From: Hyalella azteca
Lineage: Eukaryota > Arthropoda > Malacostraca > Amphipoda > Hyalellidae
Length of the DNA stretch: 64,000 nt
Assembly: GCF_000764305.2 (NCBI RefSeq)
Contig: NW_025945712.1
Coordinates: forward strand, 8,232 to 72,231
Direction of reading: 5' to 3'
Shown: one piece after another, positions 1 to 10,837 of the stretch
How the letters are laid out: each line of letters starts with the position of its first letter
Numbering within the stretch: the first letter of the stretch is position 1
Made by a program: the position numbers and the translations under genes
The notes under the pieces: model-generated
What the model saw: only the letters and a program-made list of their open reading frames with translations
The model's database searches: none
What the model was told of the DNA's origin: nothing

Positions 1-393
1 GAGTGGTAGCAGCGTCTTGAGTGGTAGCGGCGCCTTGAGTGGTAGCGGCGCCTTGAGTGGTAGCGGTGCCTTGAGTGGTAGCGGCGCCTTGAGTGGTAGC
101 GGCGCCTTGAGTGGTAGCGGCGCCTTGAGTGGTATAGCGGTGCCCTGAGTGGTAGCGATGCCTTGAGTGGTAGCGGTGCCTTGACTGGTAGCGTCGCCTT
201 GAGTGGTAGCGGCGCCTTAAGTGGTAGCGGCGCCTTGATCGAGTGGTAGCGGCGCCTTGAGTGGTAGCAGCGCCTTGAGTGGTAGCAGCGCCTTGAGTGG
301 TAGCGGCGCCTTGAGTGGTAGCGGCGTCTTGAGTGGTAGCGGCGCCTTGAGTGGTAGCGGCGCCTTGAGTGGCAGCAGCGGCTTGAGTGGTAG
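1..393. repeat. 18-bp GC-rich minisatellite
   Basis: About 21 tandem copies of an 18-bp unit (GAGTGGTAGCGGCGCCTT) with scattered substitutions, such as GCGGTGCC and GCAGCGCC. It contrasts with the AT-rich DNA that follows. The array is cut by the window start on the left and ends exactly at a Nextera junction on the right, so neither its length nor its right neighbour can be trusted. The minus-strand reading (LPLKAP repeats) is a by-product of the period being a multiple of three. Confidence 0.95.
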
Positions 394-431
394 CTGTCTC
401 TTATACACATCTAGATGTGTATAAGAGACAG
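394..431. other. Nextera mate-pair junction adapter (artefact)
   Basis: Two Tn5 mosaic ends lie back to back: CTGTCTCTTATACACATCT at 394-412, then its reverse complement AGATGTGTATAAGAGACAG at 413-431. This 38-bp palindrome is the known circularisation junction of Nextera mate-pair libraries. It is library sequence left in the assembly, not genomic DNA. Sequence left and right of it may be kilobases apart in the genome. Confidence 0.97.
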
Positions 432-867
432 ATATAACCCATTGATTTTTCCGGATGAACCATAATTTTGGCTATACAAACATTAGACAATTACAGACGA
501 CAATGGTGCAAAAGATGCTCATATTTATAAAAAAAAGTTACACTCCAACAACTTCAATTGAGCATAGCTCACAACTAACGTGAAACCATAATTACGGTGA
601 GCTTCATATTTTTAATAAATTTTATTAAAAATAAATATTAAAATAAATTTTAGTGCACAGACATGAACTTTTCATCAGTAATAACGTCACTATTATCTTG
701 AACAGTATTTCACTCAACACAATTCTATTTATGATTGATAGTAGTCGCACCCGTGTTTAAATAAAATTATATTTACAATCATCAGGAAGTTCCTAAAGTT
801 GCGATATCTATAATAGTGATTCTACGCTTCACCTGTCGATTCCGCCATCTTCTGCATAACATTGCTA
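432..867. other. AT-rich stretch, no gene seen
   Basis: Unique AT-rich sequence between the Nextera junction and the 30-bp array. No open frame of note, RNA gene or repeat is recognised. Confidence 0.5.
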
Positions 868-1212
868 GTGCATGTGATGATAGCAATGATGAAGATAGTG
901 TAGAGGATGATAGTTATAATGAAGATTGTGTAGAGGATGATAGTTATAATGAAGATAGTGTAGAGGATGATAGTTATAATGAAGATAGTGTAGAGTATGA
1001 TAGTTATAATGAAGATAGTGTAGAGGATGATAGTTATAATGAAGATGGTGTAGAGTATGATAGTTATAGTGTAGAGGATGATAGTTATAGTGTAGAAGAT
1101 GATAGTTATAATGAAGATAGTGTAGAGGATGATAGTTATAATGAAGATAGTGTAGAGGATGATAGTTATAATGAAGATAGTGTAGAGGATGATAGCAATA
1201 ATGAAGAAGCCA
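868..1212 (+). repeat. 30-bp minisatellite with acidic open frame
   Basis: About 11 copies of a 30-bp unit beginning GAAGATAGTGTAGAGGATGA. The plus-strand frame 816-1253 reads through it as a 145-residue product with a 10-residue acidic repeat (NEDSVEDDSY). Two shortened units have each lost 9 bp, so the frame is kept. The minus strand is also open (865-1278). An open frame is expected when the period is a multiple of three, so coding is possible but not shown. No homologue is recognised. Confidence 0.85.
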
Positions 1213-1374
1213 TGCTATGGGGCAATGGAGTTCACTTGGAACAGCAATCATAGCTAATAAATAATCTATCATCTTCACTAGATATTAGATTAATTAGATA
1301 AATATAATAATAAAACTAATTAGATATAAAATATAAATGAAATAAGTTGGCCTCAGAAGCTGAATAAGAGCATG

Positions 1375-1775
1375 ACATTTAAAGACTAAGCTCTTATTCT
1401 AAGCATAAACATTTAAAGACTAAGCTCTTATTCTAAGCATAAACATTTAAAGACTAAGCTCTTATTCTAAGCATAAACATTTAAAGACTAAGCTCTTATT
1501 CTAAGCATAAACATTTAAAGACTAAGCTCTTATTCTAAGCATAAACATTTAAAGACTAAGCTCTTATTCTAAGCATAAACATTTAAAGACTAAGCTCTTA
1601 TTCTAAGCATAAACATTTAAAGACTAAGCTCTTATTCTAAGCATAAACATTTAAAGACTAAGCTCTTATTCTAAGCATAAACATTTAAAGACTAAGCTCT
1701 TATTCTAAGCATTAACATTTAAAGACTAAGCTCTTATTCTAAGCATTAACATTTAAAGAATTTAAAGACTAAGCT
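1375..1775. repeat. 34-bp minisatellite
   Basis: About 11 copies of a 34-bp unit containing CATTTAAAGACTAAGCTCTT. They are nearly identical. The last copies carry an A-to-T change (CATAAAC to CATTAAC), and the array ends in a partial duplication of TTTAAAGA. It has no coding potential. Confidence 0.95.
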
Positions 1776-3600
1776 CAATTATAACGCTCTTCACGACCTT
1801 ATTCTTATACAAATAACTTTAAGTCAACGTTGAATACTAGTTGCTTGTGTCAGAACAGCGTTGAATCTGAACGTTATTTCAACGTCACGTGCAATGTGGG
1901 TAATTAGGCTCTGTTGTGTTCATGACCTAAATAATTGAGAATAATTTAATTAAAGTGCGGGAACGAGAATTCTATGCAAGCTTCAACATAAATAAATCTT
2001 TCGTGAGGTATATAATATATCATTAAAAAATATAATGTAGGTCAATTAAATCTGCTCCTAATTAAGAGATTATCCGTTCTAATTAAGTATTACAAGGTAA
2101 CTAATTAAATAAAAACGTATCTAGAATAGCAACAATCTAACGAGCTCCAAGTAAAATAAATTAAAATACAAATAGGTAGAGAATTCAGATTCTTCCAGAA
2201 TTTTAATTCGAATGATTTGAATTTTGAGAGGGTCATTGAGTATCCATCCGTAAATCATCAGCAAACCTCTGAATTTAATGGGATTTAAAAAAAGTGTATA
2301 AACCATAAAATATACAAGAATTATACATGATCAATTCATTACCAAGTGCTAGCAAGCATACAAATTTGAACTCTTATCTATGTTGTATGTTTATGAACAA
2401 AGGTTTAGGCGCAAAAAATTATCAGTTGTTGTCCAGTGATTATCCTGAGATTTTTTATTAGAGGAATAAGTTTGTAAGGAAGTTTAATCGCCGGTCTCAG
2501 CATTTTTTGGCGAGCCTCTTGAAGCTCCAGAACAAAGTTCTTATCAGAACAAGTGTTGCGGGGCAGTCCCGCTTGTACATCATAACACACAAAGATAAAT
2601 AAACGAAAGATCGTCCAAACACCAACGCACTTCCGGCGCTTGTGTTACTCGTTCCAGTCCCAGATTCCCTTTAGTTCAGGTTTAATGTTTCACAATCGGT
2701 AGTAGACCAAAAGTTTCAAGGCTTCCCTCGACCAAAATAATAATAAATAAACTTTTTATTCGTTGTGTACTGAAGAAATAATTATATCAAGTAATAAATA
2801 ATACAACCGAGGTACGTATATACATCGATCTCCATCAATTCGCATATGTATATCACGTAAATAATTCAAGTGGAAAATCAACGCGCTACATACCTCCTCT
2901 CGTTCGTCACACTGCCGCACTATAAAAAAGTGCACCTTCCGCATTCTACTTATCATAAATTCTAAACTAAAATTACAATAAACAAATTACAAACGGTGAA
3001 AGATATTTCAGGTACAATGCCTAATGACTCGACAGGTGTATTGTTAAAAACACCTTTCCTCAAAAATGTGTTCCTATAGTTTTTATAATATACGTAGGTA
3101 TTTCTTATGACGTTGTCAAGTAGTTTTCGGAATAATTGCGTTTTTCTTTAAAGACTCAAGACAAAAAAGCGAAAAATAAGGAAAAAACTATTCGTCACAA
3201 CCCAGATTGTGTTACGCAATTTGATGCAGGAGCGTAAAGCTTGACGCGCGTTCGACAAGCGCAATTTGCGTACGGCCAAGAGCAGCGTATAACAAAGACG
3301 CTACGCGTTGGTCGAAATTGCCGGCACTGAAATAAGGGTAGAGGAAAGTTGCGTATATGAGTAGCCATGTTCACAATATTTCGCGGTAGAAAAGACGTAA
3401 AGTAAAGGCCAGGCATGTTCTACATGAGATACATTTATAAACTAGAGGTACTGAACGTACATTTTTTTTGTGAAATACATTATAGTGGTAACTATTTTAG
3501 TTTTGTTTTAATGATTTTAAATCAGGAAAACTCTAAAGGTTAATTCGGAGAATAGATTAGGCACATGTACATGAGTGCTCGAAAAGCTAGAGTCTGGATC
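1776..3600. other. AT-rich intergenic or intronic DNA
   Basis: Unique sequence with no recognisable gene. The short minus-strand frames at 2121-2306, 2405-2590, 2756-2956 and 3195-3416 (61-73 codons) match no family I know, and are the length expected by chance in this much DNA. Confidence 0.4.
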
Positions 3601-3935
3601 CTGATTCGGAGAAATCCTGGTTCGGAGAAATCGGGGAATGATTCAACTGATCAATTTGTAAGAGGAAAAATAAGATGCTTCAAAATATTCTTGGGTAGAG
3701 AAGAAATAAGATGCTTCAACTGATCTTGGTTAGAGGAGAATTAAGATGCTGTAAATGATCTCAGGTAGAGGCGAAATAAGATGCTGCAAATGATCTTAGG
3801 TAGAGGAGAAATAAAATTATGCAAATGATCTTAGATGAATGAGGAGAAATAAGATGCTTCAAATGATCATTGGTAAATTGATGAATGATAAACAAAATGA
3901 TCTTACATAGAGGAGAAATAAGATGTTCCTCTATT
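3600..3935. repeat. Degenerate ~37-bp tandem repeat
   Basis: Imperfect copies built on AGAGGAGAAATAAGATGCT followed by CAAATGATCTTAGGTA, with many substitutions and indels. A shorter motif, GATTCGGAGAAATC and GGTTCGGAGAAATC, is doubled at its left edge. It looks older than the homogeneous arrays elsewhere in the window. Confidence 0.75.
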
Positions 3936-4316
3936 TGCGCACAAAGACGCTTAAATTATACTCGATCATCCCGACGATGCAATGAATGAATGTCACCTGA
4001 GAACCTAGAATGGTTTGTTACAACATTAACATATGTACAGTATCAAAATATACATTCTATCGAATAAGTATTTTAAGTGGCATCTTTACCACTCACAGTG
4101 AATATTGAATATTATTGATTTGAAATAATTTAAAGGAAATTTTTACTATCTAGGAAAGCTCCTAATCTCAGTCTCTCCTAAATTTGATGATATGCTGCTA
4201 TAAAATATATAATGAAAGCGCGCTCTCGGTATAGTACATAGATCTAGAATTGAAGCAAAATCGAACACGATATTAGAGCCACGAATTGCGGAGAGCTATC
4301 GCCGTAGACTCCAGTC

Positions 4317-4471
4317 AAAAAATATAACCCTGTACTCACTGCGCAGTGAGTGACAGAGAGCGCATTTCCTCGTCCGTCCGTCCGACGTGGAGTCACGGAC
4401 AGACAGACGTACGGACGGACATGACGAGCACAATAGCGCCTTTTTCCATATATGAGAAAATGCGCTAAAAA
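4317..4471 (-). repeat. Dispersed ~160-bp repeat, family 1, copy 1
   Basis: Minus-oriented copy of a repeat found six times in the window. In its own orientation it begins TTTTTAGCGCATTTTCTCAT, passes through a GTCC/GTCT tetranucleotide run, and ends CGAGGAAATGCGCTC, CACTCACTGCGCAGTGAGTA and GTTATATTTTTT. AGCGCATTTTCTC and GAGAAAATGCGCT form an internal inverted pair about 95 bp apart. It may be a MITE or a SINE remnant; I see no clear target duplication. The minus frame 4244-4528 is a by-product. Confidence 0.85.
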
Positions 4472-6967
4472 CTCCAGTGCATTCTTGAAATTAAACTCAC
4501 AATGCAGCACTGCAGTACAACTTTTCATTTACCATTGCAGTTTGAAAACATACGAGCTAATGCAAGCTGCGGATAATACTGATTGTGCGTAACTAGTGCA
4601 CTATCAACTGATGGTGCACGTATAGTTTGTGCACTTGGCAGCTACCAGTACTAGAGTTGGATGATGTCCCAGATGTAACAGCTGCTAGCTACACACACGC
4701 AGCAAACAATTTAAACAAACACCTTCTTATAAAAACTTTCAAAATGCAAGAAAAAGAGATAAGAAGCACGCCATTGCATCAACATGGACGGAAGGTAGAC
4801 AAAGAACGAAGATATCGTGAGTAACTACAAAGCTGATATATGTGACTGAGAGTACAAATACAAACGGCAAGTGATAAATAACTATTTTCACGGTACTGTG
4901 CGTTTTAAATTATAATTCAGGGCTAATAAAGTTACCGGTGATAGAATTAAAAATAAAAATCTAACTTGAATCAGTCAGTTTAAAGTTAAATATTTGTAAA
5001 TAAGTGACACAAATATTAATGCGTGAACAAGTAAAACAAAATATATATTTTTTTCTATGATCGCGTTTCAAAGATTCTACAGCAAAATGACAACAGAAAT
5101 ACTCGACCTCGGTAAACTTGCCGAAAAACTGCCAACTTGAGACGACAAGTCTCACATCAGGTGGAGCTCCCGGACAAATTAAGGAATAAAAATGAAAAAA
5201 ATTATATAAAAGAAATAAAATTAATTCCTTTTTGTTGGAATGGTGAGTGTGGGAGGCCTTATAAAAAAATAATAATAATAATAATTAAGGAAGGGATGCC
5301 TGCTGCAGTTGTCGCCAGACTGAGACGTATTCGCTGGCACACAACATGCGAGTGCGCTATTCACACTCAAAATAAACTTTGTCTCCGAATCTCGTCAATA
5401 AATTTTGTCTCCAAACCTCATAAATAAAGTTCGTGTGACACCAGCGCCACTTGAGTCAATGCAGTAATCTAGCAGAAGATAATGAAGCAACACGGAAATT
5501 TTGTACAAAGAAGAACAACGCAGTCGAACGTTCGTTCATAATTAAAAGTCTATCGTTGAGCCCGAATTACAAGTTAACACAAAGAACGTTATACAGAGCA
5601 CGTGTCATACATACTGAGTCTTGAAGCATTTAATCGCTATATCGGTAGTCGGCAAGTCAAATGTTTTGAGTTCTAATTGAACGATTATATCTGGTGGTAA
5701 CATTTTAGATTTATCGTAATATGTAAAATTTATTGTTGATAATGAAAAACATTTCCTGGTGAGCACGTTGCATAGCAATTGAGCAATTCATTTAATAGCA
5801 CAGGAGATGCATGAAGGTTGTTGTATCATAATTATGATCACCATGCGCATGACTGAATTTTTCTGTATGTAAAGTAGCATTCAAGAAGAACGGTATTGCT
5901 GAACGATCAAACATAATTCAAAATATGTATCAGGAAACGCCACAAAACATCTGAAGTTCGAGTTTCGAACGCAATGCATACGTCAAGATTATAATTTCTT
6001 CAATTTGAGGGACTTTAATCCGTGCATAATCAAATCGAGAGACGGACGTAGCGTTCTTATGCAAAAAATTTCACAATGCCGTGCCGAAAATAAGTTGATT
6101 TTTTTGTATTCATACATTATACATCATTTTAAGATCATAAATTTGTGCTTCTCGCCTCATTTATAAATGGCGTAACAATAAGTGATTGGTAAAGACGACA
6201 TCTAATTAATTATTTCGAGTTATCGAGATATTTTGTAAAAATTTTCTGTATGGATGATATGTGCATCGAGTACGGGCTCCTCTGTACGCACTTTGCCTTG
6301 TATTTACGATCCCCATTTAGCAGTGGTTCTCGAATTTCTAAAAGGGATTTTGGTCAAATCAGCCAGAATGCGAACAATTTGTCCTGCCCTGTGCTCAAAG
6401 AAGAGAATTTCTTTCGACGAGAGTAATTTTTCGTTGCTCAATTAAGCCAATTTACATTTTTAGAGGAATTTTAATAGAGAAAATTTTTGAAGAACTTCTT
6501 TGTTGTTCAACTTTCCAGAAAAAAAATTGGAAGAATATTATCTGGAGATTTTCCTCTATGACCCTTTTCTGAAAAATTATCTTTATTTTTAACTTTCTCA
6601 TTCGATAGTATCAATCTAAATTTTGCATTGGGTTGATTAAAAAAACAAGCGAGCCTGTCGGTTGGCCCTTTAAAGTCTGTAAAGAACTTTGTTCTTGTTA
6701 ACGTAAGTGCGTATGAGGTATAAAAAAAAAATTTTTATAGCCTGTTAAAGTGTTAACAGTCACTAACGATGATGATCACAAAATAAATTATCTTTAATGA
6801 TTAATTGTGAACTTATTTATTTTATAGCGTGTGCAAGTTAAGGTTATTAATAGTTGCAAAATTCTGATTAATTTTTCTTTGTAACTCGTATTTGCCAGAG
6901 ATTAAAGGGACATGGAGTCTTGAAAAGGGTTCTCAAACTACGTTACGCGTACGATTAGTGTTTATTT
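4472..6967. other. AT-rich DNA, no gene seen
   Basis: Unique AT-rich sequence. Short frames at 4627-4824, 4961-5155, 5137-5427 and 6254-6445 show no family features. An (ATA) microsatellite lies near 5265-5285. No promoter or RNA gene is recognised. Confidence 0.4.
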
Positions 6968-7131
6968 AAAAAATATAACTCAGTACTCACTGCAGTGAGT
7001 GAAAGAGAGCACATTTTCTCGTCGACGAAAACGTGAAGTGACGGACAAACAGACAGGCAGACAGACGGACGGACGGACATGGCGAGCACAATAGCGTCTT
7101 TTTTTCCATAAATGAGAAAATGCACTAAAAA
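6968..7131 (-). repeat. Dispersed repeat, family 1, copy 2
   Basis: Minus-oriented, near full-length copy. It keeps the ACTCACTGCAGTGAGT palindrome (about 6985-7000), the GACGGACGGACGGACAT run and the terminal AGTGCATTTTCTCAT. One arm of the inverted pair has GCAC in place of GCGC. Confidence 0.88.
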
Positions 7132-7566
7132 GTCCCAAAAATATGTATTAACTAAAATAAGATAAGCTTGCAAAAATTTTGCCATAGTTGCCTCACGCCG
7201 CCCGACCGACGCAGCGGCCCGCACCGTCGCACCGTCAAATATAAAAACTTAAAACAACAACCTTACTTGATGCGCTCGTTTATATTTTTTATTATATAAA
7301 CTGCTAATTATTCTATATTTTACCGGCTCATGTATATCTTTAGTGATTACAATATTTATTAACAATACAATGTTAGTAAACAATAAACTTCAGTTAACTT
7401 TACTTCCGCTAGGGCCAGAACAAGTATTGGGTTCGAAGGACCATCACAGGCCTTACATGATGACAATGTTCATTAATTGTTGATATTGAATGTGCTGCAT
7501 AAAAGTAGGCCGTTTTTTAACTAAATACTATGATCATGACATTCACTTCCGTTTCCAGTAAGCAGC

Positions 7567-7645
7567 AAAATTTCGTTATGAAGAACGTCCAACATACAGG
7601 GAAAGAATTCGTTATGAAGAACGTCCAACATACAGGGAAAGAAGC
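7567..7645. repeat. 36-bp tandem duplication
   Basis: Two adjacent copies of a 36-bp unit containing TTCGTTATGAAGAACGTCCA and ending ACATACAGGGAAAG. Short and isolated. Confidence 0.85.
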
Positions 7646-7729
7646 TTAATAATTAAAAATAAACACTTCTAACTGCAGGTCTTATTTGTCACCGATTTCT
7701 GCTCAGGTGTTGTTGAAAAAAAAATATAG

Positions 7730-7917
7730 GAGTATCGAAGATCTCAAAAACAGGTCAATTCAAGATCTTTACAAGGCAATTCAGCGTTCAGAAACAAGAA
7801 GAGCAAAAGCAATTCGATCCCGCACCGTGCATTTGATTTGAATACCTTACCCAGATTGCGCCCAACAAGACAAATAGCGGCGTTTGTCGACGATATTGCA
7901 GCGGCTTGGAATAAGAC
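7730..7917 (+). CDS. Candidate internal exon, product unknown
   Basis: A 62-codon open stretch follows an AG (ATATAG at 7724-7729) and ends at a good splice donor, GTGAGTAG, at 7918. Its product includes RPTRQIAAFVDDIAAAWNKT just before the donor, and upstream it is rich in Ser, Lys, Asn and Arg. Composition is less AT-driven than the surroundings. A polypyrimidine-like tract and CTGCTCAG at 7699-7705 give a second possible acceptor, but the frame is then closed by a stop at 7727. No partner exon or homologue was recognised, and it could be chance. Confidence 0.2.
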
Positions 7918-8783
7918 GTGAGTAGTTTAGCGCGGCGTTCTACAAGATAATTAATAATTAATCTCGCATTTAATCAAACCCAGATTTTTCAAAACGAATG
8001 GACTGTGGCACTGCGTTCTAATGATAAATTTCGCATTATATTAGAAGCAGACTTTTCATCAGACTTGGATAAGATATCCCGATCCTGCAACCAGCAGTAG
8101 AAACGCAGGATCTCAGTAGAGGATCTTCCCAAGATCCTGAAAGCCATAATTCTTGCCAGCTGTGGCATGTGGCATTACTGGACTCGGCACAAGGCGTACA
8201 TTGCCCAGCAGTGACCATTTCATTATCCCTGCATAATGTTATTCTTACCAGAAGGTGAGCGGATCTAATATAGCGCTCATTCTCTTCTCGTAATGCTATT
8301 CTTACCCAAGAAGTGTGTTTTATACTTATTGACCATGAATAACAAAATTTGTTCTCTATAATACACATCAGATTTTGAACTGACATAAGCAGGACCGAAG
8401 GCCGAACACATAATCAGGAACGAAGATCGTTATTCTTATTATAAAGTCATTATTACTTATTAAAATTATTTAGTACACTGAGATAAATGAGGCATGAAAA
8501 AGGAAAACATGAGACGAGAAATACAGTAACGTATTACGACATGCAGCGGGACTTTGTATGTCGTAATACGTTACTGCGGGACTTTGTAATATGCGGGACT
8601 TTATCCAAAAAATGATGCATAGTGCCCTCGTTTGGCCTGGCAAAATGACGCACCAATTGTACGTCCGTTTTCTGCTGTTACTGTGGGTGAGAAAATGAAT
8701 CATAAACTGAACAATATGAACCATTTTTTTCTCTGAGAGTAACCGGTTATGAACATTGCAAAGGGCTTAATGTTACATTTACA
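7918..8783. other. Unassigned stretch containing a 19-bp-arm hairpin
   Basis: A minus-strand frame at 8036-8386 (116 codons) has no recognisable domain. At 8524-8542 and 8558-8576 two 19-bp arms (CAGTAACGTATTACGACAT and its exact complement) flank a 15-nt loop. The loop motif GCGGGACTTTGTA recurs just after the right arm, so a short direct repeat overlaps the hairpin. Confidence 0.5.
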
Positions 8784-9325
8784 GGTATTTCCAGGTATTT
8801 ACTAGAGGTATTTACAGGTATTTCCAGGTATTTACCAGAGGTATTTACAGGTATTTACAGGTATTTACCAGAGGTATTTACAGGTGTTTCCACGTATTTA
8901 CCAGAGGTATTTACAGGTATTTTCCATGTATTTACCAGAGGTATTTACAGGTGTTTCTAGGTATTTACCAGAAGTATTTAGAGGTATTTTCCACGTATTT
9001 ACCAGAGGTATTTACAGGTATTTCCAGGTATTTTTTATGTATTTACCAGAGGTATCTACGGTATTTCCAGGTATTTACCAGAGGTATTTACAGGTATTTA
9101 CCAGTTATTTACAGGTATTTTCCACGTATTTACCAGAGGTATTTACATGTATTTCCGGGTATTTATCAGAGTTATTTACAGATATTTTTCACGTATTTAC
9201 CAGAGGTATTTACATGTATTTCCGGGTATTTACCAGAGGCATTTACAGATATTTTTCACGTATTTACCAGTGGTATTTACGGGTATTTTTTACATATTTA
9301 TCAGAGATATTTACATTTATTTTCA
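8784..9325. repeat. Degenerate (GGTATTTACCAGAGGTATTTACA) array
   Basis: Tandem array of interleaved sub-units (CAGGTATTTCCAGGTATTTA and CCAGAGGTATTTACAGGTAT), with an effective period near 24 bp and higher-order variation. All plus frames stay open (IYQRYLQVF-type peptides at 8884-9381, 8951-9364 and 9147-9461), which is a product of composition, not coding. Confidence 0.9.
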
Positions 9326-9472
9326 ACTGCTTCAGGAAGTCCAAAACCAAATCATATTTCATAATTTCGTTACTAAATTGAATCGCCCTCGATTTAAAAT
9401 ATGGCTCAAAATTAGCCTGTATTACTTTAATTCGAATTTATCACTTCAAACCTCACCTTGAATCATTTAATT

Positions 9473-9473
9473 N
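9473..9473. other. Single N (assembly join)
   Basis: One isolated N exactly at the left edge of the 28-bp array. It most likely marks a scaffold join where contigs overlapped or abutted. Confidence 0.8.
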
Positions 9474-9990
9474 AGTGGCAAGTGAGAGTGGACAGTGGCG
9501 CAGTGGCCAGTGAGAGTGGACAGTGGCGCAGTGGCAAGTGAGAGTGGACAGTGGCGCAGTGGCAAGTGAGGGTGGACAGTGGCGCAGTGGCAAATGAGGG
9601 TGGACAGTGGCGCAGTGGCAAATGAGGGTGGACAGTGGCGCAGTGGCAAGTGAGGGTGGACAGTGGCGCAGTGGCAAGCAAGTGAGAGTGGACAGTGGCG
9701 CAGTGGCAAGTGAGAGTGGACAGGAGCGCAGTGGCAAGTGATTGAGGGGTGACAGTGACGCAGTGGCCAGTGAGGGTGGACAGTGGCGCAGTGGCCAGTG
9801 AGGGTGGACAGTGGCGCAGTGGCCAGTGAGGGTGCACAGTGGCGCAGTGGCCAGTGAGAGTGGACAGTGGCGCAGTGGCAAGTGAGAGTGGACAGTGGTG
9901 CAGTGGCAAGTGAGGGTGGACAGTGGCGCAGTGGCCAGTGAGGGTGGACAGTGGTGCAGTGGCCAGTGAGAGTGAACAGTGGTGCAGTGA
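9474..9990. repeat. 28-bp minisatellite
   Basis: About 18 copies of a 28-bp unit (AGTGGCGCAGTGGCAAGTGA then GAGTGGAC) with A/G and CA/CC variants. Period 28 rotates through all frames, giving the three overlapping minus-strand frames at 9453-9909. The left edge is an N. Confidence 0.95.
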
Positions 9991-10837
9991 AAACTAAACT
10001 AGTTCTGATATATTGGTCGGCTGGGAGAACGCCTCAACGCCCGCCATCCACGGTTCAGAAATCGGAGGCAGAAGCGCAGATGTTAAAGAAAAATACTGTG
10101 TAAGGCAATGAAAGCGGTAACAGAAATTTAATACCTGATATTGAGTTAAGTATCTCCAAGCAAATATGGGTACTAGTATTAAAGGTAACGGTAATTATAC
10201 GTCCAAGTATTTCAAGTAACGGTAGCTTGGTAATAATAAGGTAAAGTTCAAATACTTCAGGTAATTGATGTTTGGAAAGACTAAGGTAAGATTACAAGCA
10301 CTCAAAGTAATGTTAATTAAGTAAGAATTATGTAAGAGTACGAGTATCTGTGGTAATGGTAATAATAAGCATACTTAAGTAAGAATAAAAGTACTTACAC
10401 TTGTGCCCGAAATTATTCATACCCCTGCAGAAATATAATATAATCAATTTCAATTTTAAAGAACAATAAAGATCATTTACAACTGATTCTTTCAGGGAAT
10501 GTTGTCATTATAATGTACAACAAATTGAATGCTATAAAATATTTAGAAATAACTTTCAACAGTAATTATTTGCAATTTCGTGAGTAACTAACTGTTCATA
10601 ATTATTCGTACCCTATTTTTCCAGATCATTTAAAAAAAATTATTCAAGAAGAATTATTAGTGATTCAAGATTCAAATTATTCGAGAAGAACTATTAGTGA
10701 AAATAGTAGTAGATACTCAATACTTGTATTTCAAAATTCGGTGTTTTTAAGCATTTTAATATTTTCCTCTGCAAAGCCTGAAAATATCATTATTTCACAA
10801 TTTAGGGAAAAGCTAAAATTTTGCTAAAAGTTTGAAG

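Noticed and set aside
394..431. Natural Tn5-like or palindromic insertion
   Set aside because: The exact 38-bp double mosaic end is the known Nextera junction and occurs three times without target duplications.
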